Part shown: positions 11,663 to 21,710 of the stretch, piece by piece | Layout of the letters: each line of letters starts with the position of its first letter | Numbering within the stretch: position 1 is the stretch's first letter | From: Morella rubra | Lineage: Eukaryota > Streptophyta > Magnoliopsida > Fagales > Myricaceae | NCBI GenBank assembly: GCA_003952965.2 | Contig: CM025850.1 | Span: forward strand, 25,178,429-25,242,428 | Direction: 5' to 3' | DNA: 64,000 nucleotides | Translations under genes and position numbers: made by a program | The notes under the pieces: generated by a model | Seen by the model: the letters and a program-made list of their open reading frames with translations, nothing else | The model's database searches: none | Told to the model about the DNA's origin: nothing

Positions 11663-11712
11663 TACCAATGCATGACTCACTGATGTTTTGATCGCCTCCA
11701 ATGTGAATGGCA
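11663..11712 (-). pseudogene. Relic fragment of a BAHD acyltransferase gene
   Basis: About 50 bases (ACCAATGCATGACTCACTGA onward to GAATGGCAC) match 7732-7783 of the BAHD pseudogene. They correspond to the segment encoding PFSME...SLSRALV near residues 50-67 of the intact enzyme. Nothing else of the gene surrounds it. It is the trace of a further, almost erased family member. Confidence 0.6.
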
Positions 11713-12497
11713 CTTGTATGGGACCTGGTCCCCTCTGTAAGGATCCTTTCATTATCAATATAAATTAATTACGTACCCAAAAAAATTTGTAGTCCAGGCC
11801 TTGGACCACTTTAAAAAATATTTTGATATGAGTCATAAATTTCACTCTTGGAAAAGTTTGTGACCTCATTTTAGTCCCTAGATTTTAATTTTTCAAATGT
11901 TGGTCCTTACATTTAAATTTTTTGACAAAAGAGTCTTTCTGTCATGGCTTCGTCTGTTTCCTTAACGGCAGCGCCACATCAGCAAACAACTTAGTAGCCT
12001 CTCCAAATGATAGCGTTCTACTCCTTTCGCGCTTTTAGCCCAAAATGATGTTATTTTTGTTACACGTATGATGCAACAGCGTAATCTGAGATTTGCATAA
12101 AAATCAAGCTCTAGTAATGGTACTTTTATCATTTGATGATCTGAGCAAAGTCTCATTGAAAAGAAAGTGGTAGCTAATCTTTTAGTAACCACTGAAAGAA
12201 ATCGAGCGCTATTCTTTTAGCTCGACCCCTTTTTTCAGTTACCTCCAAACGTGGTTACTATAATGTTCCGAGGTGGGGACGACCTGTTCTCGTCACATTA
12301 AATAAGCTTTATTAACAACATTCGGTCTTTTAGCAACCATATTTTCAGCCGCTAAAAGGCTTATTTAAAATAGGACAGAACACGACTTATTTCTTAATTA
12401 TTTGCTTTCTTTAGAGAGATCGTCTCGCAGCCAAGATTCTCAAGAGCAGGATATTCTCCGATTACGATTTGTCCTTGAAAAAACTAATTTAGACTCT

Positions 12498-13400
12498 ATT
12501 GACACCTAGAGGGGTGAATATGTGTTTTCCCTTTAATTAAAAATCAATAACAATTTTAAAACACGTTTTAAAATTGTTTAGCCTAGATATGCATAATAAT
12601 CAACTCAATCAACAAATAAGCAGTGGACTTCAATCACACAAAAAGACAAGGATTGGTGATGAAGTAGAAAACCTTTGAAATACCATTCAAAGGAAAAATC
12701 ACTCTGGGCTAGCAGCCACCTGAAATTCACTAAGAAGAAAACCTTACAAATAGTGATTCAGACACGGCAACCCTAGTTGCTTGACTCTGATACCCTTAAT
12801 GTAATAATCTAAGCAACCTTGCTCAGACCTGCTCCAAGCGGCATACACCTCAACACTTTGAGATTCTTCTTAATGATCACTCATGAACAACTTTTTTTCT
12901 TCAACACTCCCTCAACACTATGAGATTCCACATCAAAGGTGATTGAAAATCAAGAAAAACTGATCAAGATGAAGTATACTCAATAATAGCCTTAATAAGA
13001 TTTCTGACCATCTTTCATGAACCTTAGTAGGGTTTCACCATTTTCCGCAAGGAAAGACCAGAAAATAAAAGTTTCTGAAATTCACCTGAGTTCGCTCGAG
13101 TGTGGGTCAAGCATTAGTCAAAAGTGAAGTCTCTGTCTCAATTCTTCATGGTTCGCTCGAGCGATAGTCAAGCGTCAGGCAAGCAGTAAGTCTCTGTGAG
13201 AAATATTTATGTCTCGCTCGAGCGCCAGGCAAACGATAAGTCTCTGTGAGGATTCTTCATCTCGCTCAAGTGATAATCGAATGACAGACCAACTTCGACA
13301 CAACTCAGAAACAAACTTTGGAACGACATAGGAAAAAAACATACAACTCAATAAAGAAATATTTTGAAATGGAATTTTTTTAATACAAAAATGCACTAAC
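12498..13400 (-). repeat. LTR-like interspersed repeat, copy A
   Basis: It begins near CACCTAGAGGGGTGAATATG, a motif common in plant LTR-type repeats. It shares an ordered series of blocks with 19895-20790: GAAAACCTT...TCAAAGGAAAAATCACTC, GGGCTAGCAGCCACC, AATTCACTA, and ACGG-CAAC...AGTTG. Its 3' part holds degenerate tandem CTCGAGCG units (13090-13280). No coding region is attached. Orientation is uncertain. Confidence 0.55.
13090..13290. repeat. Degenerate tandem repeat around GCTCGAGCG
   Basis: Four imperfect units contain TCGCTCGAG(T/C)G followed by GTCAAGC or AGGCAA(G/A)C and AAGTCTCTGTGAG, spaced about 55-65 bases. Related units with GCTCGAGC...AGGCGAA occur at 20420-20560 and, more weakly, at 27720-27830. 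Confidence 0.7.
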
Positions 13401-13939
13401 AGTCCTATTTGTACTGGCTTTCTATATTCAGAGAAAACTACGTTATGTAGCGGGTCCAACAGGGGCCCTGGACCCGGTTGGACCCTGCAAAACGTTTGAA
13501 TTTTTTTTTTTATAACTAATCTGTCCCATTCCTGCAGGGGCCCTGACTTTCTATTTTTTTTATAACTAATTGAACTAGGTCGGGCCCCATTAAAAGCCCA
13601 GCCTAAATGCAGATCATTAACTTACTATTAAATTAGATTTACTAGGCTTGATATTTATCAATTTAATGCACAATTGAGATCTTTCCAAGAATTACATGTC
13701 CAAATGCACTGAAGTGCCTCGTGGCTTTCTTCTAAAAACCCATTTAAGTAGGTGGGACAAACTACAGTTAGCGTCGAATAAAAAAGTAGGCGGTACAGTT
13801 ACCACAATTTTACAGTTGAAGTCCGATCTTATTAAAACCATGAGATATTTCTTTCTTTATGCAGTTTATAACCAATTAATTTAGTCTCTTGTACTGTGTG
13901 AAGGGTATATGTGGAACATGTCTCCAACTAGATTGCTTC

Positions 13940-14400
13940 CACTACTAAAAAAAACTTATAGCTGGGGTCTTTTTAGCCGTGGTTGCAACAACCGCCGTGG
14001 AAAATTATCTATTGCGCTGTTTAACTACAAATGCCGCCAAAAGTACGGTGTTTGATCAAAAAGGCGACTAAAGGTTCCAAATTAGCAACATTTTACACAA
14101 AACGCTGCCAAGTTTTTGAGTTGTAGCAACGTTTGTTTAAACGCCGTGATAAACTACAAATTCTAGCAGCAGTTTGAATCAAAACAGTGCTAAAGCTAAC
14201 AACCTGTAGCCGCGTTTAAAAAAATACCGCTAACTCTCATGCCCTCTAGCCACGTTTTATTACAAAACGTCGCTACAAAGTTTGAACTTTAGTAGCATTT
14301 GCCTCAAACGCTGCTATAGGTCATTTTTCAGCGTGGTTATGGTGACCGCTGCTATAGCTTATACATTTTAGCTGCGTTTATTGTGGAAAACGCGTCATTT
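13940..14400 (+). mobile_element. CACTA (EnSpm) 5' terminus with subterminal repeats
   Basis: CACTACTAAAAAAAACTTA at 13940 is followed by dense, alternately oriented 'TAGC(A/C)(G/A)CGTTT' and 'AAACGC(C/T)GC' motifs to about 14400. This arrangement is characteristic of the ends of plant CACTA elements. I did not find the matching opposite terminus in the window. The element abuts the right copy of the 3.8 kb duplication. Confidence 0.65.
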
Positions 14401-14721
14401 CCATTTTCTCTCTGCAATTTAATTCCTCCTTGGGCATGGTGACAATTAACCCAGCTGCCCAGCCACCTCCAGGCTCTCTCCACGCTGGCCGCGCCTCCCT
14501 TAGCCGACCACCACACTACCACAACTACTCTCCTCTTCTCCCCTCCTTCACACATCAATCTCTTCTCATCTCCTCTGCCACATCTCTCTCTCAAGTCTCA
14601 CTGATTCATTTAGGTATGTTGTTAAAATGTCAATGATTCATTCATTCACGAAGGACAAAGAAGCTCTTGCGATTCTTGCTATTTCCCTCTCTTTTTCCCT
14701 TTTGTCATGGATTTTTTTTCC
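14400..14721 (+). promoter_or_regulatory. 5'-UTR-like, pyrimidine-rich leader upstream of the right GRF gene
   Basis: A CT-rich stretch (14510-14605) ends in CATTTAG followed by GTATGTTG, a plausible splice donor at 14614. It lies upstream of the GRF zinc-finger gene on the same strand and could be its untranslated first exon. The open frame 14430-14636 reads through this leader and looks non-coding. Confidence 0.35.
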
Positions 14722-17700
14722 TTTTTTTTTAATAGCAGGTGTTTCTGTTTAAAACATGATTGATGGAGCTTGTTTTTGTGGATCTGTTGTTTCATATATG
14801 TTCAGGCTTAGGGCTAGACTGCTAGTAGTTACGCGTTAACTTATAAATGCTATTGACCATCATCATTGTAAGTTGTGAAACACACAAAGTATCACGTGCA
14901 TGAGGACGACATTGAATATTCTCTAAATTGAAGAATTCTTCTGGATTGTCGTTTACAGTAGCTTGAAGAGTTTTCATCCCCCTATAAAGCTTGTTACATG
15001 TAAAAATATTTATCGTTTCCTAGATTACTCAAGAAGAGAGTATATTTTGACAAAAGATATCAAAGGGGTCTTTATGCAATTAGAATGTCCTAACTACATG
15101 TAAACTTGTCGACATGGCTACTGATGAACAGAGATAACACCTTAGTTGCTCTAATTTGATACAAGGATGTGATCCTTCATACAGTATGAATTTTTTGGGT
15201 GACAGTGGACAGATTGTCTAACCCAAAGTTGCAATTTCTTTCCATATTGATGATAACCTTAGGCGTGGACTTGATTTGCAATTGGAAAGGGGAAAGATGG
15301 ACGAATCGGTATTTGAACTTGATGCAGACTAGAGTAACTCATTAGGCTTTGTGAGGTTGACTTTTGAATGTGGTTGCTGAAATTTGCTGCCATTGGTAAT
15401 TCTTTCCCCCTTTTGACGTTGCTGTTTTATGAATTTATTTGTCCGATGTTTATCATTGTTTTGATGAATGACAACATTTATTGGAGGATTTAATTGATTG
15501 AGAGGGTCCGAATATAGCTATTCCATGGGGATTACTTCAGGCAGTGGGTACACATTACAATTTGGCCCATTTCCTCTTTCCTTGTCGCAATCCTCTATTC
15601 CTTTCCGGTGAAGTTCTCGGTCAATGGCATCATATTTGTAAGTGCTCTATCATTCTCCATTTCCTCGTTCCTGGTCACATTCTTCTAATAAATTACAATA
15701 TTTCTATTTTTTGGGTTGTAGTTATCTATAGCAACATAATACATTTTTTAGACTGTTTGTTTTAGTTATCTATAGTCGCACAATACATTATTTCAATAGT
15801 GCTTCTTTCTCAAACAGTCACAGTAGTGCATGTCCGTGTGCTAGCAGCAGAAGCTCGAGTACAGTCGGAAGTGGAGGCCAATTTATGACCCCATTTTGTT
15901 ACTATTCAGTTGAATCCTGTCTGAAGACCTCTTACACTGAACAAAATTTCGGCCGTAGATTCTTCACCTGTGTCAATTACAAAGTAACTTAATTCTGTTG
16001 TTTACATTTGTAAATTTGTTAATAAGTGGTTTTAAGTCAATAATGTTGCCATCCTCTTTTTCAGCAAGGGCGATCCTGCGGATTCTTCCATTGGTACGAC
16101 CCTCCAATGTGTGTCCATGGTAAAAGGGTTCTGAGACGGCTGCGGGAGAAACACGAAAGGTTGAATATGGAGGTTGACAGTCATGCTCCAATGGCTGAGC
16201 ACGGGACTGCAAACACGACTGCAAAGCTGGAACTTGTCATCTCACAGCTTCGTTTGGAGTTGGAAACCATGAAAAAGAAAAACCACAGAGATCGGCACAT
16301 GTGTAGGAGAGTCTTAGTTTTGTCGTGGGCTTTCTTCTCAGTTGTTATGTTATCGACCTTATTAAGTGGAAGTTCGATGATTCCTTATGTGAAGTTATGA
16401 TGAGTGAAGAATTAATGGCCTCAGTGAAATGTATGTGAATTGTGATCTATTATTTTGTAGTTTGTAATGAAGCTTTATTGTGTGAGGGAGTAATATTTTG
16501 TGTTTATATATCTTGCTCCCTGCAAGTGGATATGTAATTTTGTAAGAACGTTGTGATCTCAGGTATCTAATGTAAGTTTCTAAGAACGTTGTGATCTTAG
16601 CTATATGATATGTAAGTTTGGAAAAGCTCTCCCCTGAGAACAAGCATGAGTCTTTCGTGACATTTTTAGCAAAAAGACTTTGAGGTTTTACAAAAATTTT
16701 GCAAGAGTTTCCTTTGTAATTGGAGGTTTCCCAAAATTTCAAAGACAGGTAAAAACACTTCTATAAACTTCCTCCAAAATCCCAAACTTCCAATCAACCA
16801 TCCAGAATGCAAAGACTTGAAAGTTTGAGATATAAGATTACGAATACTACCTGTGAAGCAAGTCTCAAATATCCACAATTAAGTGCAATGAGTTAAGGAC
16901 TTCTCAAAAATACCTTGACATCACCATTAGATAAACAACGGATATGAGCACAAAAAAATAACATAGATATTCATTAGATAAGACAAGTCAAGTGTTCAGC
17001 CATCATAATAAATACAAACATAGAGAGGACAAAAAAGGGTTAATACAAAAAGAAATGTCCCCAATAAGAGCTAGGAAGGAAACATAATAACTTATAACTT
17101 CTCCCCCTTTGGCATCATCAAAAAATAGGTTAAGGGGAAAGGGATAAGGTCAGCTGTCTACTTTTTACGAGAGGTGGAAGGACTGTTTTTGCAGTAGAGG
17201 TAGAAGGTGGGGTCTCCTTGATAGGAGGAGGGGATACTGCACTTCAAACTTCTTCAGCCATCCCATCCAGGTGATGGAGAACCAATATGTCCATTTCAGC
17301 ACATGAGGACGAAGGTTTCGATCAGCATTCATATGCACCTCTGTGGCTGAACAACTTCCGCAGCTGATTTCTTCACAAGTGTCAGAAGCAGCAAAGGTAG
17401 CTTTGAATTCATCAACAGTATTCTGAATCACCGTACTGGCCACATGAATGTTGTTGTTGACTTGGTGCTTAAGACCCCTCATATCTTTATCAAGAGTCCC
17501 AAAATGCTCAGGGTGAACAGCAAGCAGCTTCTTAATATCTTCAAATCCAGCTTGCATACTAGCAGTCATCTTCTTCTGTTCCTCTTTCAATTCAGCCATG
17601 GAAGCCTCAAGTTCACTCAGGCAAGGCTCATGAGAACTAGCATCAGGAATTCTGGAGGAGGATGCAATCAGCAGTGGAGGAGTAGAAATGGATTTTGCTC

Positions 17701-18529
17701 CCCAAAGGAGTCCTATTTCCCTGGGAGTCCTTTCAGTGTCAGCCTCTTCCTCATCCTCAAAATCTGAGCCCCTTTCTTAGGTGTCACAACACCCTTCTTC
17801 ACCCATTCTCCATCATCATTTTGAACAAACCCCATTAGCCTAAGGGTTTTCTTGTTGTACTCTTTGGAGTCTTTGGGTTTTTCTTGAACTTCTCCAGTCA
17901 TTTCAACCTCAAAAACATGAAACATATGTGTGAAAAACATCCCATAAGGAAGTCCTTGCTTCTTCTTCTCAGTAGCAGCCTTCATGTGATTGAGCATTAA
18001 GTGACCAAGGTTCATTGGAGTACGAGTGATCAAACAGTACATTACAAACATGTCTAAGAAAGTAATGTAATCAAATTTTCAGTCCTTGGAAGAATTATAT
18101 TACAGACCATATGATGCAATATTCTTCTATGAATGGTCAATTCACTGGCAGCAGGTCTAACCAATTCATTTAGGGCTGGATCATCCAACACCACCCTAAG
18201 AATATCAATAGGCTTTTTTTCTGACATACCCATCCAACCATATGGGTCAAAGAACTTCTTGCCAGTGTTAGGGGCAGAGGCCAAAGAGTTTAGGGAAGAC
18301 ACAGATAAGTCTAATTGTTTCCCATTAACCAAACTAGAGGCATGCTCAGTCATAGAGTGCTGAAAATTCGCATAGGCAAGCTTCACCAAATAAACATAAA
18401 CATCAACCTTTAGATTACAAAAATGGACCAACCTTGAAAGTCAAACATCTCCTTAAAATCGAACCCACTCTCACAGAACCAAGGAAAATCAACCCAACGT
18501 CCAGCAATCACCTTTCTATTTCTAAAATC
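14722..18529. repeat. Right copy of the 3.8 kb near-identical direct duplication
   Basis: Partner of 1-3816. Visible differences include a T>C change near 15025, GACGTC versus GACCTC near 15925, an 8-base shorter stretch at 16401, and 1-2 base indels in the transposon-protein gene. Unlike the left copy, its sequence continues without a gap beyond the shared part, so it shows the 5' end of the transposon-protein gene. Confidence 0.95.
15885..16400 (+). CDS. GRF-type zinc-finger small membrane protein (At4g04775-like), right copy
   Basis: Exons 15885-15983 and 16065-16400 give 144 residues, identical to the left copy except D52G (CCATGATAA versus CCATGGTAA). The layout is GRF finger (5-46), coiled coil (about 87-105) and C-terminal membrane helix (about 116-133). 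The CxC of the finger again reads CYY, so the loss of that ligand is older than the duplication or fixed in both haplotypes. Both copies keep open frames and splice sites, unlike the adjacent transposon gene, which suggests either recent decay only in the neighbour or some retained constraint here. Function of the family is not known. Confidence 0.7.
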
Positions 18530-18684
18530 TTGCACAAATTTATTCTTACAAAGCCTTGCCCTGTAGATAGAAGGCTCTGGAGCATCAACTGGTTCTTCAT
18601 TTCCTCTTATCCTCTTTCGTGCCCTAGAACTGACAGAAGAGGGCGTCTCACGAGTGGTTCTCTTGGAGTGGCCGAAAGACATCT
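17165..18684 (-). pseudogene. Plant transposon protein gene (Transposase_32-like), right copy
   Basis: The - strand start at 18684 (MSFGHSKRTTRE) leads through a basic stretch to KFVQDFRNRKVIAGRWVDF and EMFDFQGWSIFV, the typical front of this plant domain. The frame then shifts near 18415 to continue as NLKVDVYVYLVKLAYANF, and shifts again near 18065 between ILPR and FLDMFVMYCLITRTP. Next come NLGHLMLNHM, GLPYGMFFTHMF and DDGEWVKKG. A TAG ends that frame near 17713, and coiled-coil-like MAELKEEQKK follows (17599). A 1-base deletion near 17695 and a 2-base deletion near 17389 are specific to this copy. The 3' end reads DDAKGGE on the - strand near 17110, a tail often seen in such elements. Domain naming is from memory. 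Confidence 0.7.
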
Positions 18685-18983
18685 TGACTGAAGCACAGTG
18701 CGGTTTGGTGACTGTCGGCGGTGGAAATTCAAAATGGCAGTGGCTAATGGCAATTTGAGGAGAAGAGAGATGTAGTTGATTCGGGGAGACGGAGGGCTTC
18801 TGTGAGGTCGAGAGAAGTTTAAGTGTCAAACCCCTAGCCCTAAGTGAGTATCTACATGACAGCACACCGTTTTTCAGAAAACTGTCGGATCAAGGAAAAA
18901 CAGAAGAGTCGACACTTGTTTAAAGAAGTGTTGACACATGGCATGCAAAATGAGCACATACCAATGTACCATGTTTTCACATG

Positions 18984-19120
18984 AACGAACAGGATGAGGA
19001 TCACCTGCAATTCAGAGAGAGGGTGAGAGAGAGATGTGGGTCCCAGTGGGACCCACATGAACGGACCTACCTCTCTCTCTCTCTCGGCACCGAATTGCAG
19101 TGGATCCCAGTCCGAACAGG
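18984..19120. repeat. Foldback (hairpin) element
   Basis: Two arms pair across a centre at 19046. The centre is a perfect 12-base-arm palindrome (ATGTGGGTCCCA, G, TGGGACCCACAT). Outside it GAGAGAGAG faces CTCTCTCTC, then CTGCAATTC faces GAATTGCAG, then GAACAGGAT faces GTCCGAACAG imperfectly. It could be a small MITE or a long inverted-repeat RNA precursor. Confidence 0.75.
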
Positions 19121-19160
19121 TATGATAACATGAGAGATGCTTAGAATTTAGTAAAAAAAA

Positions 19161-19426
19161 AGGGAAAATTACACTTATCACCCTCAAACTACGTACCATA
19201 CCTTTTTCACTTTGCACACCAAAGTACCACTTTTGTCACATTTCACCCTCAAACTACCATGCCCCAACAGTTTACACCGTCCATAATTTCTGTCAATTTA
19301 GATGGAAAACCAATCACGTGCGTCTCACGTGACTTTTTTCCACTTGATCTTCCCATTTTCCCTCTGTCAAAGGGTGCAAAGTGAAAAAGGCATGGTAGTT
19401 TGAGGGTGATAAGTCAATTACCCCTA
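19161..19426. mobile_element. MITE with long terminal inverted repeats
   Basis: The left end AGGGAAAATTACACTTATCA continues into CCCTCAAACTA...CTTTTTCACTTTGCAC. The right end GTGCAAAGTGAAAAAGG...TAGTTTGAGGGTGATAAG ends in CAATTACCCCT. The arms pair over about 55 bases. Both sides are flanked by runs of eight or nine A's, so a poly-A target duplication is possible but ambiguous. No coding capacity. Confidence 0.8.
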
Positions 19427-19894
19427 GAAAAAAAATCTTGATTTTTTTAATTAACTTTTTCTCATTCATCAGCTCTTATTATTATTATTATTATTATTAT
19501 GAAAGGGTTTAGTTAATAAAAAAATTAAGATATGTAAAACTAAAATCAAATTTGATATTATTAATTATTTTTTTAGCATTTTTCAAATACTAAAAAAAAT
19601 ATTTCAAACCAAGAAGTTAGAATTGGTCACAAGATAAAACCAAGTTACTACTGAAGAATAAATACTTACTTTTTTAAATAAGATTTTATGAAACTACAAA
19701 AAAATGAAAATTTCAATCATTATTACTTATTACAATTTACATAATACAATATTTGAATCTCTAGAGAGAGTAGGGACAAATAATTACACCAAAAACAATA
19801 TATTTATTTATTTAAAATTCAGAAAAGATGGATATAGTCCATAACTTAAGTCAAGAAAATCAGAACATACTTTTTTTACTCTCACATTCTCCAA

Positions 19895-20790
19895 TAGATT
19901 TGATGATGAAGTGGAAAACCTTATCAAAGGAAAAATCACTCCGGGCTAGCAGCCACCAAAAATTCACTAGAAGATAAAACCTTACATTGGTGACTCAAAC
20001 ACGGGCAACATCCAGTTGTTTGACTTTAACTACCCCGAAGTAATAATCTAGATATTCCAACCTATAGCCGCTCCATTGCGGTTAACCCTTAGCCTTCTAG
20101 GTTCTTCTTATAAATCTCTTCAAACGTCCTGGTTCTTCAACACCGGTAACTCCGCTACCAATCTCCTTAAGCTCTCTGAAGGCTTCTCACAGGAGGTTGG
20201 TTTCAATGGTGATTAAGGTGATTGATCGATGTAGAGAGACAAAAATATCAACACTTTAGGTGCAAAGGTATCAAAGGATTTTTCAGTTTTAGCATGAGAC
20301 GCCAAGGAAGATGGAAATAACTTGGGTAAAGTTCTTGGACGTCTTTCTTACGGTTTTTTTGTTTTTGTTTTTCTAAGCCTTTCTTATGGTTTAAAGTGTG
20401 GTCTAATAGAAGGAAAATACTTAAATCAAGGAACTTTCGCTCGAGCCAAGATAGAGCAAAGGTCAGGCGAAAATCACCCAATTTAGCTCGAGCAAAGATC
20501 AGGCGAAATCAGGAATCAAATTCACCCATTTAGCTCGAGCTAAGGTAAGGCAGGCGAAGATCATATTCTGGAGATACATTGAGAGATTTTAGGAATGGAT
20601 CACACTTTGCAAATTTCAACTCTTCTTTCAAAATTCGAACACCCTTCATCCTTATCTTCGTGATTCAAATGCTTTCCAATTCTAATCTTGTTAGGTCACA
20701 TCTTGAACACTTAAACAACCCCTTATCTAAATAATTCAAATTACAATTCATATTTGAAACGAAATCTGTCAATAACATTAACAAACTCCC
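19895..20790 (-). repeat. LTR-like interspersed repeat, copy B
   Basis: It shares ordered blocks with 12640-13290, including AAAGGAAAAATCACTCCGGG and CTAGCAGCCACC, and includes GCTCGAGC/AGGCGAA units at 20430-20550. On the - strand it is preceded by GTCAAAGGGGGAG (about 20795), a motif that commonly follows plant transposon-protein reading frames. Confidence 0.5.
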
Positions 20791-21235
20791 CCTTTGACAA
20801 TTCCGTGACAAAACCTATACATCAAATTTGAAAATGACAAAGACACTTGCCAATCACCAAGACAAAAACCTGTTTACAATTTTTGACTCAACCTAGACTA
20901 AAGTGTTCAAGAGTCTTGAAAGTAAACCTGTTTCTACTCTTGTAATCCTTAAACAACCAAGTGAAAAAAAGAAATGGGAACAGAACAAAATACTTGATGA
21001 TCAAAATAACATGAAATCATCATCAGATAGCATATCACCAAGTATCAAGAGTACAATGTCAAAAGATAAGAACATCGGAATATACATGTATCAAGATATG
21101 ATCAAGTATATCAAAATATATATCAACTACACATGCTATCCTCACTACATCATTTCTAAATAATCCACTCCCCCTCAGAATAATCTTCCCGGCCCTTTTT
21201 GCCACGGATTGAAAAATCATCAACTAGCAGTAGAA

Positions 21236-21362
21236 GAGGGTCCAACCTCATCTGGATGAGAAGAAATCATCATCATATCATTAGTAGCAGCAGTGGAGGA
21301 ATCATCTGACTCAGCATCAGAAGAAGTAGACTCCTCAGATTTAGAAGAGGATGGCTCTAAAT
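21236..21362 (-). pseudogene. Acidic C-terminal fragment, probably of a plant transposon protein
   Basis: On the - strand a short open stretch reads LEPSSSKSEESTSSDAESDD, then a Ser/Thr-rich tail, then HPDEVGPSSTAS and a stop near 21223. With the GTCAAAGGGGGAG motif and LTR-like repeat downstream (to the left), it looks like the end of another element of the type seen in the duplicated block. Upstream sequence is not recognisable. Confidence 0.35.
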
Positions 21363-21499
21363 TCAAATAGAGACAAATGGCATGAAATCAATAATTAATA
21401 TCGTTTGTATATTCCATAAAAAAAATTTGACGTTTGTTTAATTTAAAAAAAAAAAAAAAACTGTTTGCAACATTTCGCTCTCTTCACGCCCCAGGGCAA

Positions 21500-21710
21500 C
21501 TTATCAGATTTTTTTAAAAAAATCTCGTGCGTTTGATCTCTCTCTCTCTCCCCTTTATTTTTTTCCCTTTTCTTCTCCTGCGACCCGGCACCGTTCACCC
21601 CTTCTCTTCCTATTTCAGCTCAAATCTTCATTTTCAACCGTGCATTGGCTCTCATTTGCTCTCAAATCAAGTTCTCTCTTGATTTCCAGGTAACCCATGG
21701 TTTATTTTTC
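21500..21710 (+). promoter_or_regulatory. 5'-UTR-like leader with splice donor
   Basis: A CT-rich leader (CTCTCTCTCTCCCC, TTCTTCTCCTGCGACCCGGC) ends at TTGATTTCCAG followed by GTAACC, a good splice donor near 21710, and GGGGGTTTAGGGTTTTCC follows in the would-be intron. This is what a first non-coding exon of a plant gene looks like, but I find no downstream coding exons for it. Confidence 0.3.

Noticed and set aside
13090-13290. CRISPR-like spaced repeats
   Set aside because: Plant nuclear DNA, units degenerate and variably spaced; an ordinary tandem repeat inside an interspersed element.
14430-14636. 68-codon frame rich in Pro, His and Ser
   Set aside because: Reads through a CT-rich leader and over a splice donor; low-complexity translation.
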